This document shows positions 7,636 to 21,681 of a stretch of 64,000 nucleotides of DNA, piece after piece. Below the pieces are notes generated by a model, which was given only the letters and a program-made list of their open reading frames with translations, was not told the origin of the DNA and ran no database searches. Every line of letters begins with the position of its first letter. The stretch's first letter is position 1. The stretch lies in the NCBI GenBank assembly GCA_021730785.1, contig JAKFWF010000003.1, forward strand, positions 1 through 64,000. Direction: 5' to 3'. The position numbers and the translations under genes are program-made. Source of the DNA: Hyphomicrobiaceae bacterium (lineage in GTDB: Bacteria; Pseudomonadota; Alphaproteobacteria; Rhizobiales; Hyphomicrobiaceae).

Positions 7636-8179
7636 AGATCGCACGCCGGCGAGGCATGCGCAAGCCTCGACTACAGCGTCGCAGAGAGCTATCGCTGGCT
7701 GCTCGTGCAAATCACAGTTTGCGGTGCGCCGTGGAAAGATTGGCCGCCACGCAATATTATTACGTAAACGACCTCCGCAATTTCCCACTTGTGTGCGGCG
7801 GCAAAGTATGTTTTTTCTGCGACAAGGTCAGGGTTGCTGACCCAATTGTCGAATTTGGCTCGCGCGCGGTTGCGCCGTAGGTCTGCAACGCAGAGGTTGA
7901 TTGTGGTGGCGCTTCGGCAAAATCTGCCGGCAAAGACGGGGCTCGAGGCCCTGGGCGTCGCCGTTGTGTGCGCTGCCACGGCAGCCGCCGCTGCGCCGTT
8001 GGCGCGAAAAACCCGAAAATCGGACGCCAAACGCGGCTGATTGCGCCACCTCCGCGCGCCAAAATCTGCCGACGCAACCGTTTCCAGCGCCGCCGAAGCT
8101 GCTAGAGCTTCATGCGGCGCACCGAAGTCCACCAGACACTCGATCCTGAAAAACGGCAATGCTTGCCACGAGGCCGACC
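7636..8179. other. Intergenic region upstream of gltB without a recognisable gene
   Basis: About 540 bases. Several frames are open, but their translations are low-complexity Ala/Arg-rich and disagree with each other, so I call none. The phrase AAAATCTGCCG occurs twice (near 7918 and 8061). The region should contain the gltB promoter and leader. I could not identify a riboswitch or RNA gene. Confidence 0.4.
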
Positions 8180-12949
<4,770 letters not shown>

Positions 12950-12956
12950 CGGCGCC

Positions 12957-13559
12957 ATGAAAATCCACGGCGATCTCGCATCCGGCAACTGCCTCAAGGT
13001 GAAGTGGACTGCCGACTTTCTCCGTCTGCCCTATACTTGGCTGCCCGTCGACATAATGCAGGGCGAAAGCCGCACGCCCGAGTACCTCGCGAAGTTCCCA
13101 CAGGGCCAGGTGCCGGCGATCGAACTCGACGATGGGCGCACGCTCGCCCAGTCGAATGCGATCATCCGCTATCTGGCGCGTGGGTCATCGCTGTTGCCGG
13201 ATGGCGCCTTCATTCAAGCCAAGATCGACGAGTGGCTGTTCTGGGAACAGTACAGCCACGAGCCCTACGTCGCGACCTGTCGGTTCCACATGGTATATCT
13301 GGGCAAGTCGAAGAAGAGCCGCGATCCCCTGAAGGTCGAGCGGGGCGAGAAGGCGCTGGATCATATGGAGCGGCAGCTACAAGGCCGCACGCTTCTCGTC
13401 GACGACGCGCCTACCATCGCTGACATCGCGCTGCTAGCCTACACCCGCGTCGCACACGAAGGCGGGTTTGACTTGGCCAGTCGTCCCAACCTGCGCACCT
13501 GGATCGCGCGGTGCGAAAAAACACTCAAGCTGAGTTGTCGCGCCGATCGCCACGCCTGA
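12957..13559 (+). CDS. Glutathione S-transferase family protein
   Basis: A 200-residue cytoplasmic protein with an N-terminal thioredoxin-like GST domain (MKIHGDLASGNCLKVKW; later GQVPAIELDDGRTLAQSNAI, where the Q-S-N-A-I turn binds the gamma-glutamyl part of glutathione). A helical C-terminal domain includes TIADIALLAYTRVAHEGGF, the conserved N-capping box region. It sits between gltB and gltD, 7 bases after gltB and 42 bases before gltD, so it is probably co-transcribed. The last 10 residues (LSCRADRHA) are unlike the usual GST end and may reflect a small recent change. Substrate unknown. Confidence 0.85.
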   Translation: MKIHGDLASGNCLKVKWTADFLRLPYTWLPVDIMQGESRTPEYLAKFPQGQVPAIELDDGRTLAQSNAIIRYLARGSSLLPDGAFIQAKIDEWLFWEQYSHEPYVATCRFHMVYLGKSKKSRDPLKVERGEKALDHMERQLQGRTLLVDDAPTIADIALLAYTRVAHEGGFDLASRPNLRTWIARCEKTLKLSCRADRHA

Positions 13560-13601
13560 AAAAGATCGCAACTCTTGAGCACGACGAACGGACTGACCAC
13601 C

Positions 13602-15020
13602 ATGGGCAAGATCACCGGCTTCCTCGAACTCGACCGACTGGATCGTGATTACCGTCCGGTTGCGGAGCGCCTTAAGCATTTCAAGGAATTCGTCGAGCCG
13701 CTGCCCCCGAAAGAGGTGCAGAAGCAGGCCAGCCGCTGCATGGATTGCGGCATCCCCTACTGCCACAACGGCTGTCCGGTGAACAACCAGATCCCCGACT
13801 GGAACGACCTCGTCTACAAGGGCGATTGGCAGCGCGCGTCGAAGAACCTGCACTCGACCAACAACTTTCCCGAAGTGACGGGCCGCATCTGCCCCGCACC
13901 GTGTGAAGCCTCATGCACACTGAACATCGATGACAAGCCGGTCACGATCAAGACGATCGAGTGCGCGATCGCCGACAAGGCCTGGGAAGAGGGTTGGATC
14001 GTGCCGGAGCCGCCGGAGACGAAGACGGGAAAGAAGGTCGCCATCGTCGGTTCCGGCCCGGCTGGACTGGCCGCTGCCCAGCAGCTGGCGCGCGCCGGCC
14101 ACGACGTGCACGTGTACGAGAAGAACGCTTTTCCCGGCGGCCTGCTGCGCTATGGCATCCCCGACTTCAAGATGGAAAAGATCGTCATCGAGCGCCGCGT
14201 CAAGCAGATGGAGGCCGAGGGCGTCACTTTCCACTGCAATATGGCGGTTGGCAGCAAGGTGAAGCTAGCCGATCTCGAGGCGAAGTATCACGCCGTCCTG
14301 TTGGCTGGCGGCGCCGAAAGGCCACGCGACCTGACCGTGTCGGGGCGGGATCTGGGCGGCATCCACTTCGCCATGAACTTCCTGCCGCAGCAAAATAAGC
14401 GTGTCGCCGGCGAGAAGCTCGGCAAGGTGCTCGAACTCACCGCCAAGGACCGCCACGTCGTCGTCATCGGCGGCGGCGATACAGGCTCGGACTGCATCGG
14501 CACCTCGTTCCGCCAGGGGGCAGCGAGCGTCACCCAGCTCGAGATCATGCCGGCCCCGCCCGAGCATGAAAACAAGGAACTCACCTGGCCGCACTGGCCG
14601 CTGAAGATGCGCACCTCGTCGAGCCAGGCCGAAGGCGCAATGCGCGATTTCGCCGTCACCACCAAGCGCTTCGAGGGCCGTGACGGCCGCGTCACCAAGC
14701 TGATCTGCGCCAGGGTCGACGAGCGCTTCAAGGAGATCCCCGGCAGCGACTTCGAGATCGCGGCCGACCTCGTGCTGCTCGCCATGGGCTTCGTGGCACC
14801 CGTCACCGACAGTCTGTTCCCGCCAGACCAGATCGCGCTCGACGCCCGCGGCAACGTCAAGGCCAACGAGGTCGATTACGCGACGTCGCGGCCGAAGGTT
14901 TACACGGCCGGCGACATGCGGCGCGGCCAGTCGCTCGTCGTATGGGCGATCCGCGAAGGCCGCCAGGCAGCCCACGCCATCGACAAGGCGCTGATGGGCC
15001 GGAGCGACTTGCCAAGGTGA
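13602..15020 (+). CDS. gltD: Glutamate synthase (NADPH), small (beta) subunit
   Basis: FAD- and NADPH-binding subunit that passes electrons to GltB through iron-sulfur clusters; 472 residues from MGKITGFLE. The N-terminal ferredoxin-like part carries [17 protein letters not shown] and CPAPCEASC cysteines for 4Fe-4S clusters. FAD binding is at [23 protein letters not shown] binding at [15 protein letters not shown], and the second FAD motif at [18 protein letters not shown]. An in-frame TTG at 13575 would add nine residues, but the canonical family start is MGKxTGF, so I use the ATG. It is the last gene of the gltB cluster, followed directly by a hairpin. Confidence 0.96.
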   Translation: MGKITGFLELDRLDRDYRPVAERLKHFKEFVEPLPPKEVQKQASRCMDCGIPYCHNGCPVNNQIPDWNDLVYKGDWQRASKNLHSTNNFPEVTGRICPAPCEASCTLNIDDKPVTIKTIECAIADKAWEEGWIVPEPPETKTGKKVAIVGSGPAGLAAAQQLARAGHDVHVYEKNAFPGGLLRYGIPDFKMEKIVIERRVKQMEAEGVTFHCNMAVGSKVKLADLEAKYHAVLLAGGAERPRDLTVSGRDLGGIHFAMNFLPQQNKRVAGEKLGKVLELTAKDRHVVVIGGGDTGSDCIGTSFRQGAASVTQLEIMPAPPEHENKELTWPHWPLKMRTSSSQAEGAMRDFAVTTKRFEGRDGRVTKLICARVDERFKEIPGSDFEIAADLVLLAMGFVAPVTDSLFPPDQIALDARGNVKANEVDYATSRPKVYTAGDMRRGQSLVVWAIREGRQAAHAIDKALMGRSDLPR

Positions 15021-15043
15021 GGTGCGAGACGCTGGCTCGCACC
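15021..15043 (+). terminator. Hairpin immediately after gltD
   Basis: GGTGCGAG (15021-15028) pairs perfectly with CTCGCACC (15036-15043) across a 7-base loop, starting one base after the gltD stop codon. No T tract follows, so it is either a weak terminator or an mRNA-stabilising hairpin. Confidence 0.45.
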
Positions 15044-15153
15044 CGCGGCAAGCGTCGATCAGTGCTGCGAGACAACACCGCTGCACTACTGCTAGGCTGC
15101 GCACGATAGCGCCACCCTCGCCGCAGGGGCAGGCCAAGCAGCGGGGAGCATAC

Positions 15154-15909
15154 ATGGCCTGGTTGATCAGTTTGCCGTTGACCGTCGCAGCGTTGCTGTT
15201 TGCAATCACGGCGCAGGCAGCCGAACTCAAGGTCTTGAGTGGCAACGGCGCCAAGCCCGCGGTGGTCGAACTGACCCGGCGCTTTGAACGGGAGACCGGA
15301 CACAAGGTCACGGTCGAGTTCGCGGTCAACCCCGAGGTCCGGCGCCGGATCGAAGCGGGCGAAGCATTCGATGCCGCGGTGCTCAATCCCCCCATCCTGG
15401 ATGATCTGATCGGCAAGGGCCACATCGTACGCGGCACGCGCAGCGTGATCGGCCGCATCGGCCTCGGCGCGGCCGTCCGCACGGGCGCAGCCAAGCCCGA
15501 TATCTCGACGGTGGATGGCTTCAAACAAGCCCTGCGGTCGGCCGGCACCATCGCCTATCCGGGCGAAGGGGCGAGCGGCATCTATTTCGTCAGCCTGCTC
15601 GACCGCCTCGGCATGGCCGCCGAGATCAAGCCGAAGCTGCGCCCCATGCCGGCCGAAACCACGGTCGAGGTGGTGGCTGCCGGGGAGGTCGACATGGTCG
15701 TCGTCGTTGCCTCGCGCATGCACGGTGTGCCGGGCATCGACATCATCGGCCAGATTCCACGCGAGCTGCAGACCTGGATCGGCTTTACCGCCGGCGTCGG
15801 CAGCGCCGCGCGGCAACCGGACGTGGCTCGAGCCTACGTGAGTTACCTCACCCAACCGGCCGCAGCCGATGTCTTGAAGCCGATCGGCATCGAACCCGGC
15901 GTCGAGTAG
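15154..15909 (+). CDS. Periplasmic substrate-binding protein, ModA-like (orphan)
   Basis: A 251-residue exported protein with a clear signal peptide (MAWLISLPLTVAALLFAITA, cleavage near QAA). The mature part begins ELKVLSGNGAKPAVVELTRR and continues FERETGHKVTVEF, the start pattern of molybdate-type (class II) periplasmic binding proteins. Later features (GASGIYFVSLLDRLGM; GEVDMVVVVAS) fit the family. The ATG has GGGGAG five bases upstream; the longer frame back to 15022 is not needed. No permease or ATPase gene is adjacent, so it may be a stand-alone solute-binding or sensory protein. The ligand is not evident. Confidence 0.75.
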   Translation: MAWLISLPLTVAALLFAITAQAAELKVLSGNGAKPAVVELTRRFERETGHKVTVEFAVNPEVRRRIEAGEAFDAAVLNPPILDDLIGKGHIVRGTRSVIGRIGLGAAVRTGAAKPDISTVDGFKQALRSAGTIAYPGEGASGIYFVSLLDRLGMAAEIKPKLRPMPAETTVEVVAAGEVDMVVVVASRMHGVPGIDIIGQIPRELQTWIGFTAGVGSAARQPDVARAYVSYLTQPAAADVLKPIGIEPGVE

Positions 15910-15921
15910 CTGTACTGGGTG

Positions 15922-16803
15922 TCACGTGGTGCCGCCCCCAGCGACGATCCCGGCGAGGCCCTCGCGGTAGGTGGGAAAGCGCAGGACGACGCCGAGATCG
16001 GTTTTGATGCGGGCGTTGGAGACGCGCTTGTTTTCGCCATAGAAGCTCAGGCCCATGGGCGACAGCTGCGCATTCTCGAAGGGAATGTCGGGCGGCACGG
16101 GCAGGTTCAGCAGTGCGGCTGCATATGCGACCACATCCTGCGGTGGGGCCGGTTCATCGTCGGTGACGTTATAGATCGTGTGCCGCGCGTCCGGCTGGCC
16201 GATGGCGGCTTCGAGCGTGCCGGCGATGTCCTCGACGTGGATGCGGTTGAAGATCTGGCCCGGCTTGATGATGCGCCGCGCAGTTCCCTCGCGCAGGTTG
16301 TCGATGGCGCTGCGCCTGGGGCCGTAGATGCCGGCCAGGCGGAAGATCTGGACGCGCTTGCAGCTCTGTCGGGCGAAGTCCGTCCAGGCGGTTTCAGCGG
16401 CGACCCGCTGGCGGCTGCGGGCCGAGCTGGGGGTCGGGGCTGCCGTCTCGTCGACCCAGCGGCCCTGGTGGTCGCCATAGACGCCGATGGTCGAGAGGTA
16501 GCCGATCCAGGCGAGGTCTGGGGCAGCCGCGATGTCGCCCGCATGGCAACGCAGCAGCGGATCGCCAGCTTCGCCGGGGGCAGCTGAAACGACGAGGTGA
16601 GTCGCGGTACGGATCGCTGTGCCGAGCGCGACACTGGCAGCCGTGCCGTCGAAGGCGATCGCGTTCCAGCCGGCCGCCATGATGCGCGCCATGCCGTCTG
16701 GCCCGGTCGCCGATCCCGTCACGCGCCAGCCAGCCGATGCCAGCCGCTTGCTCAGTACGCGTGCCGAATATCCCATGCCGACGCACAGCAGATGTTGGGT
16801 CAT
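15922..16803 (-). CDS. SDR-type NAD(P)-dependent epimerase/dehydratase-like protein
   Basis: A 293-residue protein with an N-terminal Rossmann motif LLCVGMGYSARVLSKRL (a GxGYxA variant) and a later STIGVYGD, where Ser and Tyr stand as in the extended SDR active site. The YxxxK lysine is not obvious, so catalysis is uncertain. The C-terminal half has FNRIHVEDIAGTLEAAI and YNVTDDEP, typical of extended SDRs (YeeZ-like). I use ATG 16803 because it overlaps the queG stop as ATGA; an ATG at 16818 lies inside queG. Third gene of the fzlA-queG-SDR operon. Confidence 0.82.
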   Translation of the reverse strand: MTQHLLCVGMGYSARVLSKRLASAGWRVTGSATGPDGMARIMAAGWNAIAFDGTAASVALGTAIRTATHLVVSAAPGEAGDPLLRCHAGDIAAAPDLAWIGYLSTIGVYGDHQGRWVDETAAPTPSSARSRQRVAAETAWTDFARQSCKRVQIFRLAGIYGPRRSAIDNLREGTARRIIKPGQIFNRIHVEDIAGTLEAAIGQPDARHTIYNVTDDEPAPPQDVVAYAAALLNLPVPPDIPFENAQLSPMGLSFYGENKRVSNARIKTDLGVVLRFPTYREGLAGIVAGGGTT

Positions 16804-17915
16804 GCGGGGGTGCTCCATTCACGGGTTACAATGGCGTCGGTTTCGCGGGCGAGATGCACGTTCCGCAATGCGGTGAGACGCGCCGGCGAGCATAGCCGCG
16901 ACAGCGCCCACGCCGCCATGGCCCGCACCAGGGGCGAGGAATCGCCGGCCAGCGGCTCGATCAGCGGCACCAGGGTCGCATCGCCCGCGTTGCCGGCCGC
17001 GATCAGGCAGTTGCGGATGAAGCGGTCGCGGCCGGTCCGCTTGATGGCCGTGCCGGCAAAACGGCGGCGGAAGGCTGCGTCGTCCAGCACCAGTAGTTCG
17101 GCCAGTGGCGGATTGGCAGTTTCGGCGCGCTGCTGCAGCCGCGTTTCGCGGGCCGTTTCGGCGAACTTGTTCCACGGACATACGGCGAGGCAGTCGTCGC
17201 AGCCGAAGATGCGGTTGCCGATGGCGATGCGGAACTCCGCCGCAATGTGCCCTTTGTGCTCGATCGTCAGGTAGGCGATGCAGCGCCGCGCGTCGAGCTG
17301 ATAGGGTGCGGGGAAGGCTGCGGTCGGGCAGATATCGAGGCAGCGCCGGCACGAGCCGCAGTGGTCGGCTTCGGCCGTATCGGGTGCGAGTTCGACCGAG
17401 GTTAGGATCGCGCCCAGGAACAGCCAGGAGCCATGGTCGCGGCTGACCAGGTTGGTGTGGCGCCCCTGCCAGCCGACGCCGGCGGCGGCCGCCAGCGGCT
17501 TTTCCATCAGCGGCGCAGTATCGACGAACACGCGCGCGTCTGCGCCAGCGTCGGTCAGTCTGCGTGCGAGCTGCTTGAGCTTACCCTTGATGAGGTCGTG
17601 GTAGTCGCCCCCTTGCGCATAGACCGAGATCGCGCCGCGCTGCTTATCCTCCAGCGCCAACAGCGGATCGCGGCCCGGCGCATAGGACAGGCCGAGCATG
17701 ATGATCGAGCGCACCGGCGGCCACAGCGCTGCCGGATCGGCCCGGCGCGCTGCATGCGTCGCCATCCAGTCCATGTCGCCGTGGCGCCCCTCGCGCAGGA
17801 AGTCACCGAGCCGCGTTCCGGCGTCGCGCACCGCACCTGGCGTCGTCACCCGTGCCGCATCGAAGCCCAGGGTCCGCGCCGTCTGGGTCAGTTCTGCTTT
17901 GAGGTCGGCGGTCAT
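16800..17915 (-). CDS. queG: Epoxyqueuosine reductase
   Basis: Last step of queuosine synthesis: reduces epoxyqueuosine in tRNA to queuosine using cobalamin and two 4Fe-4S clusters. The 371-residue product has a cobalamin-binding N-terminal region (residues 1-170) and the first cluster motif CGSCRRCLDICPTAAF. A second motif, CDDCLAVCPWNKFA, follows, and the C-terminal segment contains a HEAT-like helical repeat (PLIEPLAGDSSPLVRAMAAW). Cytoplasmic. ATG 17913-17915 lies 10 bases after the fzlA stop, and the gene ends in an ATGA overlap with the SDR gene. Confidence 0.95.
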   Translation of the reverse strand: MTADLKAELTQTARTLGFDAARVTTPGAVRDAGTRLGDFLREGRHGDMDWMATHAARRADPAALWPPVRSIIMLGLSYAPGRDPLLALEDKQRGAISVYAQGGDYHDLIKGKLKQLARRLTDAGADARVFVDTAPLMEKPLAAAAGVGWQGRHTNLVSRDHGSWLFLGAILTSVELAPDTAEADHCGSCRRCLDICPTAAFPAPYQLDARRCIAYLTIEHKGHIAAEFRIAIGNRIFGCDDCLAVCPWNKFAETARETRLQQRAETANPPLAELLVLDDAAFRRRFAGTAIKRTGRDRFIRNCLIAAGNAGDATLVPLIEPLAGDSSPLVRAMAAWALSRLCSPARLTALRNVHLARETDAIVTREWSTPA

Positions 17916-17925
17916 CCTGCTGCCA

Positions 17926-18630
17926 TCAGAAATCGAGATCCGTGTAGGCGACGGGCGGCGGCATGCCGGGCAGGCGGTCGGCCAGCAGCGGTTGGAACGA
18001 GCGGCGTGACTTCAGCCGCACGTACCAGGATTTGGCGAGCGGATAGTCGTCCCACGGCACTTCGCCCAGATAATCCATGACCGACAGATGGGCCGCCGCC
18101 GCCAGATCAGCGAAGCTCACCTCGTCGCCGGCGAGCCATCGGCGCTGGTCGTTGAGAAAGCTGATATAGCCCAGATGATAGCGCAAGTTCGCCCTGAGCG
18201 CACGCAGCAGCTCGACGTTGGGCGCTGCCGGCCCACGTTGGGCCGCGCCGGCGCCATGGCGCAGATAAACCTTCTCGGCCAGCATCGCGCCCGTCACCTC
18301 GCGCTGCAGCTTGCCGTGGAACCAGTCGACCAGCCGGCGCACCTCGGCCCGATCTTCAAGCGAACCTGGAAACAATTGCATGGCGCGTTCGTCGGCCTCG
18401 GCCTGCCCGGCCTCCTCGGCCAGGAATTCGGAAATCGAATAGGACCCGCACAGGGTGAGGCTGCCCGGCAGCTCCAGGATCGGCAGTTCGCCGGCTGGAT
18501 TGACCGCCAGGAATGCCGCGCGCGCCTCCCATGGCCGTTCCTCCACCAGCGTCGGCTCGAGCCCGAGCTCGGCGAACGCCAGCCGGATCGAGCGGGAGAA
18601 CGGGCACAGGCGGAAGTGGGTCAGTTTCAT
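17926..18630 (-). CDS. fzlA: FzlA-like GST-fold FtsZ-binding protein
   Basis: A 234-residue protein with a GST fold: N-terminal thioredoxin-like domain ([20 protein letters not shown]) and helical C-terminal domain ([20 protein letters not shown]). In Alphaproteobacteria the relative found next to queG is FzlA, which binds and curves FtsZ filaments and is needed for constriction. The tail [10 protein letters not shown] matches the conserved acidic-aromatic FzlA end. The ORF is open far upstream, but the real start is ATG 18630; the remainder overlaps uppP in antisense. Adjacency to queG and uppP and the tail support FzlA over a detoxifying GST, though biochemical function cannot be read from sequence. 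Confidence 0.75.
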   Translation of the reverse strand: MKLTHFRLCPFSRSIRLAFAELGLEPTLVEERPWEARAAFLAVNPAGELPILELPGSLTLCGSYSISEFLAEEAGQAEADERAMQLFPGSLEDRAEVRRLVDWFHGKLQREVTGAMLAEKVYLRHGAGAAQRGPAAPNVELLRALRANLRYHLGYISFLNDQRRWLAGDEVSFADLAAAAHLSVMDYLGEVPWDDYPLAKSWYVRLKSRRSFQPLLADRLPGMPPPVAYTDLDF

Positions 18631-18744
18631 GGCCGTCGCGCAAACTGTTTCGAGTGGCTTCCAGGCACCTGCAAGTATCGCCAGATCTGGTACACGACTT
18701 GCAGTGATTCGCGGGCGCACGCATGCCCAGTGAGGACTGACGAG

Positions 18745-19563
18745 ATGCAAACCTGGCAGATCATATTCCTCGGCCTCCTGGAAGGCGCCACTGAATTCCT
18801 GCCGGTGTCGTCGACCGGGCATCTGCTGCTGGCCGAGCATTTTCTGGGCATCAAGTCGACCAACGACACGTTCGAGGTTTTGATCCAGCTGGGCGCAATC
18901 CTGGCGATCGTCACTGTCTATTTCGCCAAGCTGCTGCGCATCCTCATCGACCTGCCGCGTGACGCGCGCACGCAGCGCTTCGTGCTCGCCGTTCTGATCG
19001 CCTTTCTGCCGGCCGCCGTGATCGGCGCTGGCTTGCACTCGTTCATCAAGGCCGTGCTGTTCAAGACGCCGACCGTGATCTGCATCGCGTTGGTGATTGG
19101 CGGCGTCATCCTGTTGATCGTCGACCGCATCAAGTTCACGCCGAAGCACCACGACGTGATGGATCTGCCGATCAAAACCGCACTGCTCATCGGCTTGTGC
19201 CAGTGCGTCGCCATGATCCCCGGCGTATCGCGCTCGGGCTCCTCGATCGTGGGTGCCATGCTGCTCGGCGCCGACAAGCGCACGGCCGCCGAGTTCTCGT
19301 TCTTCCTCGCCATGCCGACGATGGCAGGTGCCTTCGCCTACGACCTCTACAAGAACTACGCAAAGCTGCAGCCGGCCGACGTTTGGAATATTGGGCTTGG
19401 CTTCGCCGTGGCCTTCGTTGCCGGCGTGATCGTGGTGCGCTACCTGCTCGACTACGTCAGCCGCAACGGCTTTGCCCTGTTCGCCTGGTGGCGCATTCTG
19501 GTGGGCGGCGCGGGCCTCGGTGCACTCGCGGTCTTTGGCAGCGTGCCAGGCGTTGCTGGCTGA
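18745..19563 (+). CDS. uppP: Undecaprenyl-diphosphate phosphatase
   Basis: Recycles the lipid carrier for peptidoglycan and polysaccharide synthesis by removing a phosphate from undecaprenyl diphosphate. The 272-residue membrane protein shows the family motifs [19 protein letters not shown] near the N-terminus and PGVSRSGSS in the middle, which hold catalytic Glu, Ser and Arg residues, among about seven or eight hydrophobic helices. The start is ATG 18745 with GAGGA upstream; the frame runs back to 18088 only because it is antisense to fzlA. Divergent from fzlA, 114 bases apart. Confidence 0.96.
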   Translation: MQTWQIIFLGLLEGATEFLPVSSTGHLLLAEHFLGIKSTNDTFEVLIQLGAILAIVTVYFAKLLRILIDLPRDARTQRFVLAVLIAFLPAAVIGAGLHSFIKAVLFKTPTVICIALVIGGVILLIVDRIKFTPKHHDVMDLPIKTALLIGLCQCVAMIPGVSRSGSSIVGAMLLGADKRTAAEFSFFLAMPTMAGAFAYDLYKNYAKLQPADVWNIGLGFAVAFVAGVIVVRYLLDYVSRNGFALFAWWRILVGGAGLGALAVFGSVPGVAG

Positions 19564-19930
19564 AGGTGCGCCATGCCGGGTGTGCGCCGGCACGGAGCAG
19601 CGCACCATTTCGCTGGTCTGTGATGTTTGAGACAGCAGATGCGCCTCTTCCATTCGACATTGGCGGGATTGCCCCCGTGAAGGGGCGCAGCAGAATTCCG
19701 AGTATCCGAACGGAGAGCAAGGGTGCTTCAAGCGCCGATGAAGTGCGGTACAGATATATCTTGAACGGTCATAACTGTGTCCGACGCGAGACGCTGCGGG
19801 ACAACCTGTTCCGTTGTGGACGCACCCGCACTCCTTCATGCTACATTCATCCTCGGGCCTCGATTGTGCCCGCGTCGTGACAATGTTCGGGGAGGCGTCC
19901 CCTCAGTCGGCTCTTCGGAGACGTGATCTC
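19564..19930. other. Intergenic region after uppP
   Basis: A 367-base gap. It begins with a hairpin 10 bases after the uppP stop (TGCCGG 19574-19579, CCGGCA 19587-19592), a possible weak terminator. A second small hairpin, GGGGAGGCGTCCCC, lies near 19890, just upstream of the next gene. No ORF or RNA gene recognised. The promoter of the secreted-protein gene should be here. Confidence 0.4.
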
Positions 19931-20509
19931 ATGTATACCTTGGCTAAATCGATCGTTTCGGCCAGCCTGCTTGGCCTTGCCGCACTCACTGCACCGGCAT
20001 CCGCCGCCGACATCTATGACAGGTACAGCCCGCGCGCCGCGTCGCCCTACGACGATCCGCGGTATGCTGATATCTATTCGCACCCGTCCCAGCCACCCCG
20101 TCATGCCGAGCCCCGCTATGTGGAGCCGCTGCCGGAGCCCCACTACGGCGCGGAGCCGCGCTACGGGCGCGAGCGGCCCTACGCCTATCGCGACGAGACC
20201 CCCGCGCCGCGCGATCGCCATGGCTACCTGAAGCCGATCAATCCACGCAATCAAGGCGGCTATGCCGCGGCGCCCGTTTGCGTGCACCAATCTGAAATCC
20301 GCCGCTCGCTGGTGGCCGAGGGCTGGCGCGATTTCCAGGATCTCGATCTGCGCGGCGATGTGGCGCTTTTGCGGGCGCGCCGGCCGGGCGGCCAAGCCTA
20401 CGACCTCAAGGTCGATCGCTGTTCGGGCGAGATCGTGCACGCCCGGCCACTGGAAGAGCGCCCGGTGCCCTACGCCTATCGCGACCGCTACGGCGAGCGG
20501 GCGTATTGA
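19931..20509 (+). CDS. Secreted Tyr/Pro-rich protein of unknown function
   Basis: A 192-residue exported protein with a signal peptide (MYTLAKSIVSASLLGLAALT, cleavage near ASA-AD). Residues 25-115 are low-complexity and rich in Pro, Tyr, Arg and Asp (repeated EPRY/EPHY motifs). The C-terminal part (about 118-175) looks folded, VCVHQSEIRRSLVAEGW followed by LLRARRPGGQAYDLKVD, and resembles the small PepSY-like alpha/beta domains of many alphaproteobacterial periplasmic proteins. The two Cys (in APVCVHQ and DRCSGE) could form a disulfide. Function unknown. Confidence 0.75.
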   Translation: MYTLAKSIVSASLLGLAALTAPASAADIYDRYSPRAASPYDDPRYADIYSHPSQPPRHAEPRYVEPLPEPHYGAEPRYGRERPYAYRDETPAPRDRHGYLKPINPRNQGGYAAAPVCVHQSEIRRSLVAEGWRDFQDLDLRGDVALLRARRPGGQAYDLKVDRCSGEIVHARPLEERPVPYAYRDRYGERAY

Positions 20510-20546
20510 GTTCGTGGCGCGTTTGCCAAAAACGGAGTACGGCCAA

Positions 20547-20588
20547 GCGGGATTTGTGATCTGAGGGCTGAACGATCACAAATCCCGC
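20547..20588. terminator. Perfect 15-bp inverted repeat between convergent genes
   Basis: GCGGGATTTGTGATC (20547-20561) is followed by a 12-base loop and its exact reverse complement (20574-20588). It lies between the end of the secreted-protein gene (+) and the end of mraY (-) and is suited to terminate both. Confidence 0.75.
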
Positions 20589-20597
20589 GGCCAATTT

Positions 20598-21680
20598 CTA
20601 ACGTAGCTTCAAGGTGGCGAGCCCGATCAGGGCGAGGCAGACCGAGATGATCCAGAAGCGCACGACGACCGTCGCCTCGGCCCAGCCTTTCTGTTCAAAG
20701 TGATGGTGCAGCGGCGCCATTCGAAACACCCGCTTGCCGGTGAGCTTGAAACTCGCCACCTGGATGATCACCGATAGCGCCTCCAGTACGAACAGGCCGC
20801 CGACGATGGCGAGTACGAGTTCGTGCTTGGTCGCGACCGCGATCGTGCCAAGTGCGCCGCCGAGGGCCAGCGAACCGGTATCGCCCATGAAGATCATCGC
20901 CGGCGGCGCGTTGAACCACAGGAAGCCGAGGCCGGCCCCGATCAATGCGCCGCAGATTATGGCGAGTTCCCCGGTGTCGGCCACGTAGTGGATCAACAGC
21001 CCGCGTGAGAAATCGGCACGGCCTGCCACATAGGCGAAAATGCCGAAAGTGGCGGCGGCGATCATCACCGGCACGATTGCTAGGCCGTCGAGGCCATCGG
21101 TCAGGTTCACCGCGTTGCCAGCACCGGCGATGACCAGCACGCCGAACACGACGAACAACGGCCCGAGGTCCAGCAGCAGTGTCTTGAAGAACGGCAGCGC
21201 CAACTTGCCCGACAGCTGCGGCACCGACAGCTTCATGATGGCGTAGGTTGCGACCGCCGCCACCAACAACTCGAGGCCCAGCCGGAACTTGCTGGAAAAG
21301 CCTGCCGACGTGCGCTTCGTGACCTTGAGATAATCGTCGTAGAAGCCGATCGCGCCGTACGACAACGTGACGCCAAGCACGACCCAGACGTATCTGTTCG
21401 ACAAGTTCGCCCACAGCAGTGTCGAGATCATCACGCCGCCGAGGATCATCAGGCCGCCCATGGTCGGCGTGCCGCGCTTGGCCAGATGCGTCTTTGGCCC
21501 GTCTTCGCGGATCGGCTGGCCCTTGCCCTGCTTGATGCGCAGCACGTCGATGATCATGGGCCCGAACAGGAACACGAACAGTCCCGCCGTCATGATCGCC
21601 ATGGCGGTGCGAAACGTGATGTAGCGAAAGACATTCAGCACACCGATCTGGTCGCTGAACGTGGTCAACTCATAAAGCAT
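20598..21680 (-). CDS. mraY: Phospho-N-acetylmuramoyl-pentapeptide transferase
   Basis: First membrane step of peptidoglycan synthesis: transfers phospho-MurNAc-pentapeptide to undecaprenyl phosphate to form lipid I. The 360-residue polytopic protein carries [16 protein letters not shown] near residue 65, the Asp-Asp pair in [33 protein letters not shown] and the histidine motif MAPLHHHFE. Length and motifs are normal. ATG 21680 lies one base downstream of the murF stop codon, so it is co-translated with murE and murF. Confidence 0.97.
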   Translation of the reverse strand: MLYELTTFSDQIGVLNVFRYITFRTAMAIMTAGLFVFLFGPMIIDVLRIKQGKGQPIREDGPKTHLAKRGTPTMGGLMILGGVMISTLLWANLSNRYVWVVLGVTLSYGAIGFYDDYLKVTKRTSAGFSSKFRLGLELLVAAVATYAIMKLSVPQLSGKLALPFFKTLLLDLGPLFVVFGVLVIAGAGNAVNLTDGLDGLAIVPVMIAAATFGIFAYVAGRADFSRGLLIHYVADTGELAIICGALIGAGLGFLWFNAPPAMIFMGDTGSLALGGALGTIAVATKHELVLAIVGGLFVLEALSVIIQVASFKLTGKRVFRMAPLHHHFEQKGWAEATVVVRFWIISVCLALIGLATLKLR

Positions 21681-21681
21681 T

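Noticed and set aside
7378-8159. Overlapping minus-strand ORFs in the gltB upstream gap
   Set aside because: Low-complexity Ala/Arg-rich translations with no family pattern; they overlap each other in different frames.
15154-15909. Molybdate uptake system
   Set aside because: Only the binding protein is present; without permease and ATPase genes the molybdate assignment is not supported.
16819-17352. Antisense and alternate-frame ORFs within queG and the mur genes
   Set aside because: Typical high-GC shadow frames; no motifs, and the genes they overlap are well identified.
18631-19839. Upstream extension of fzlA on the minus strand
   Set aside because: It is antisense to uppP. The GST fold starts exactly at ATG 18630.
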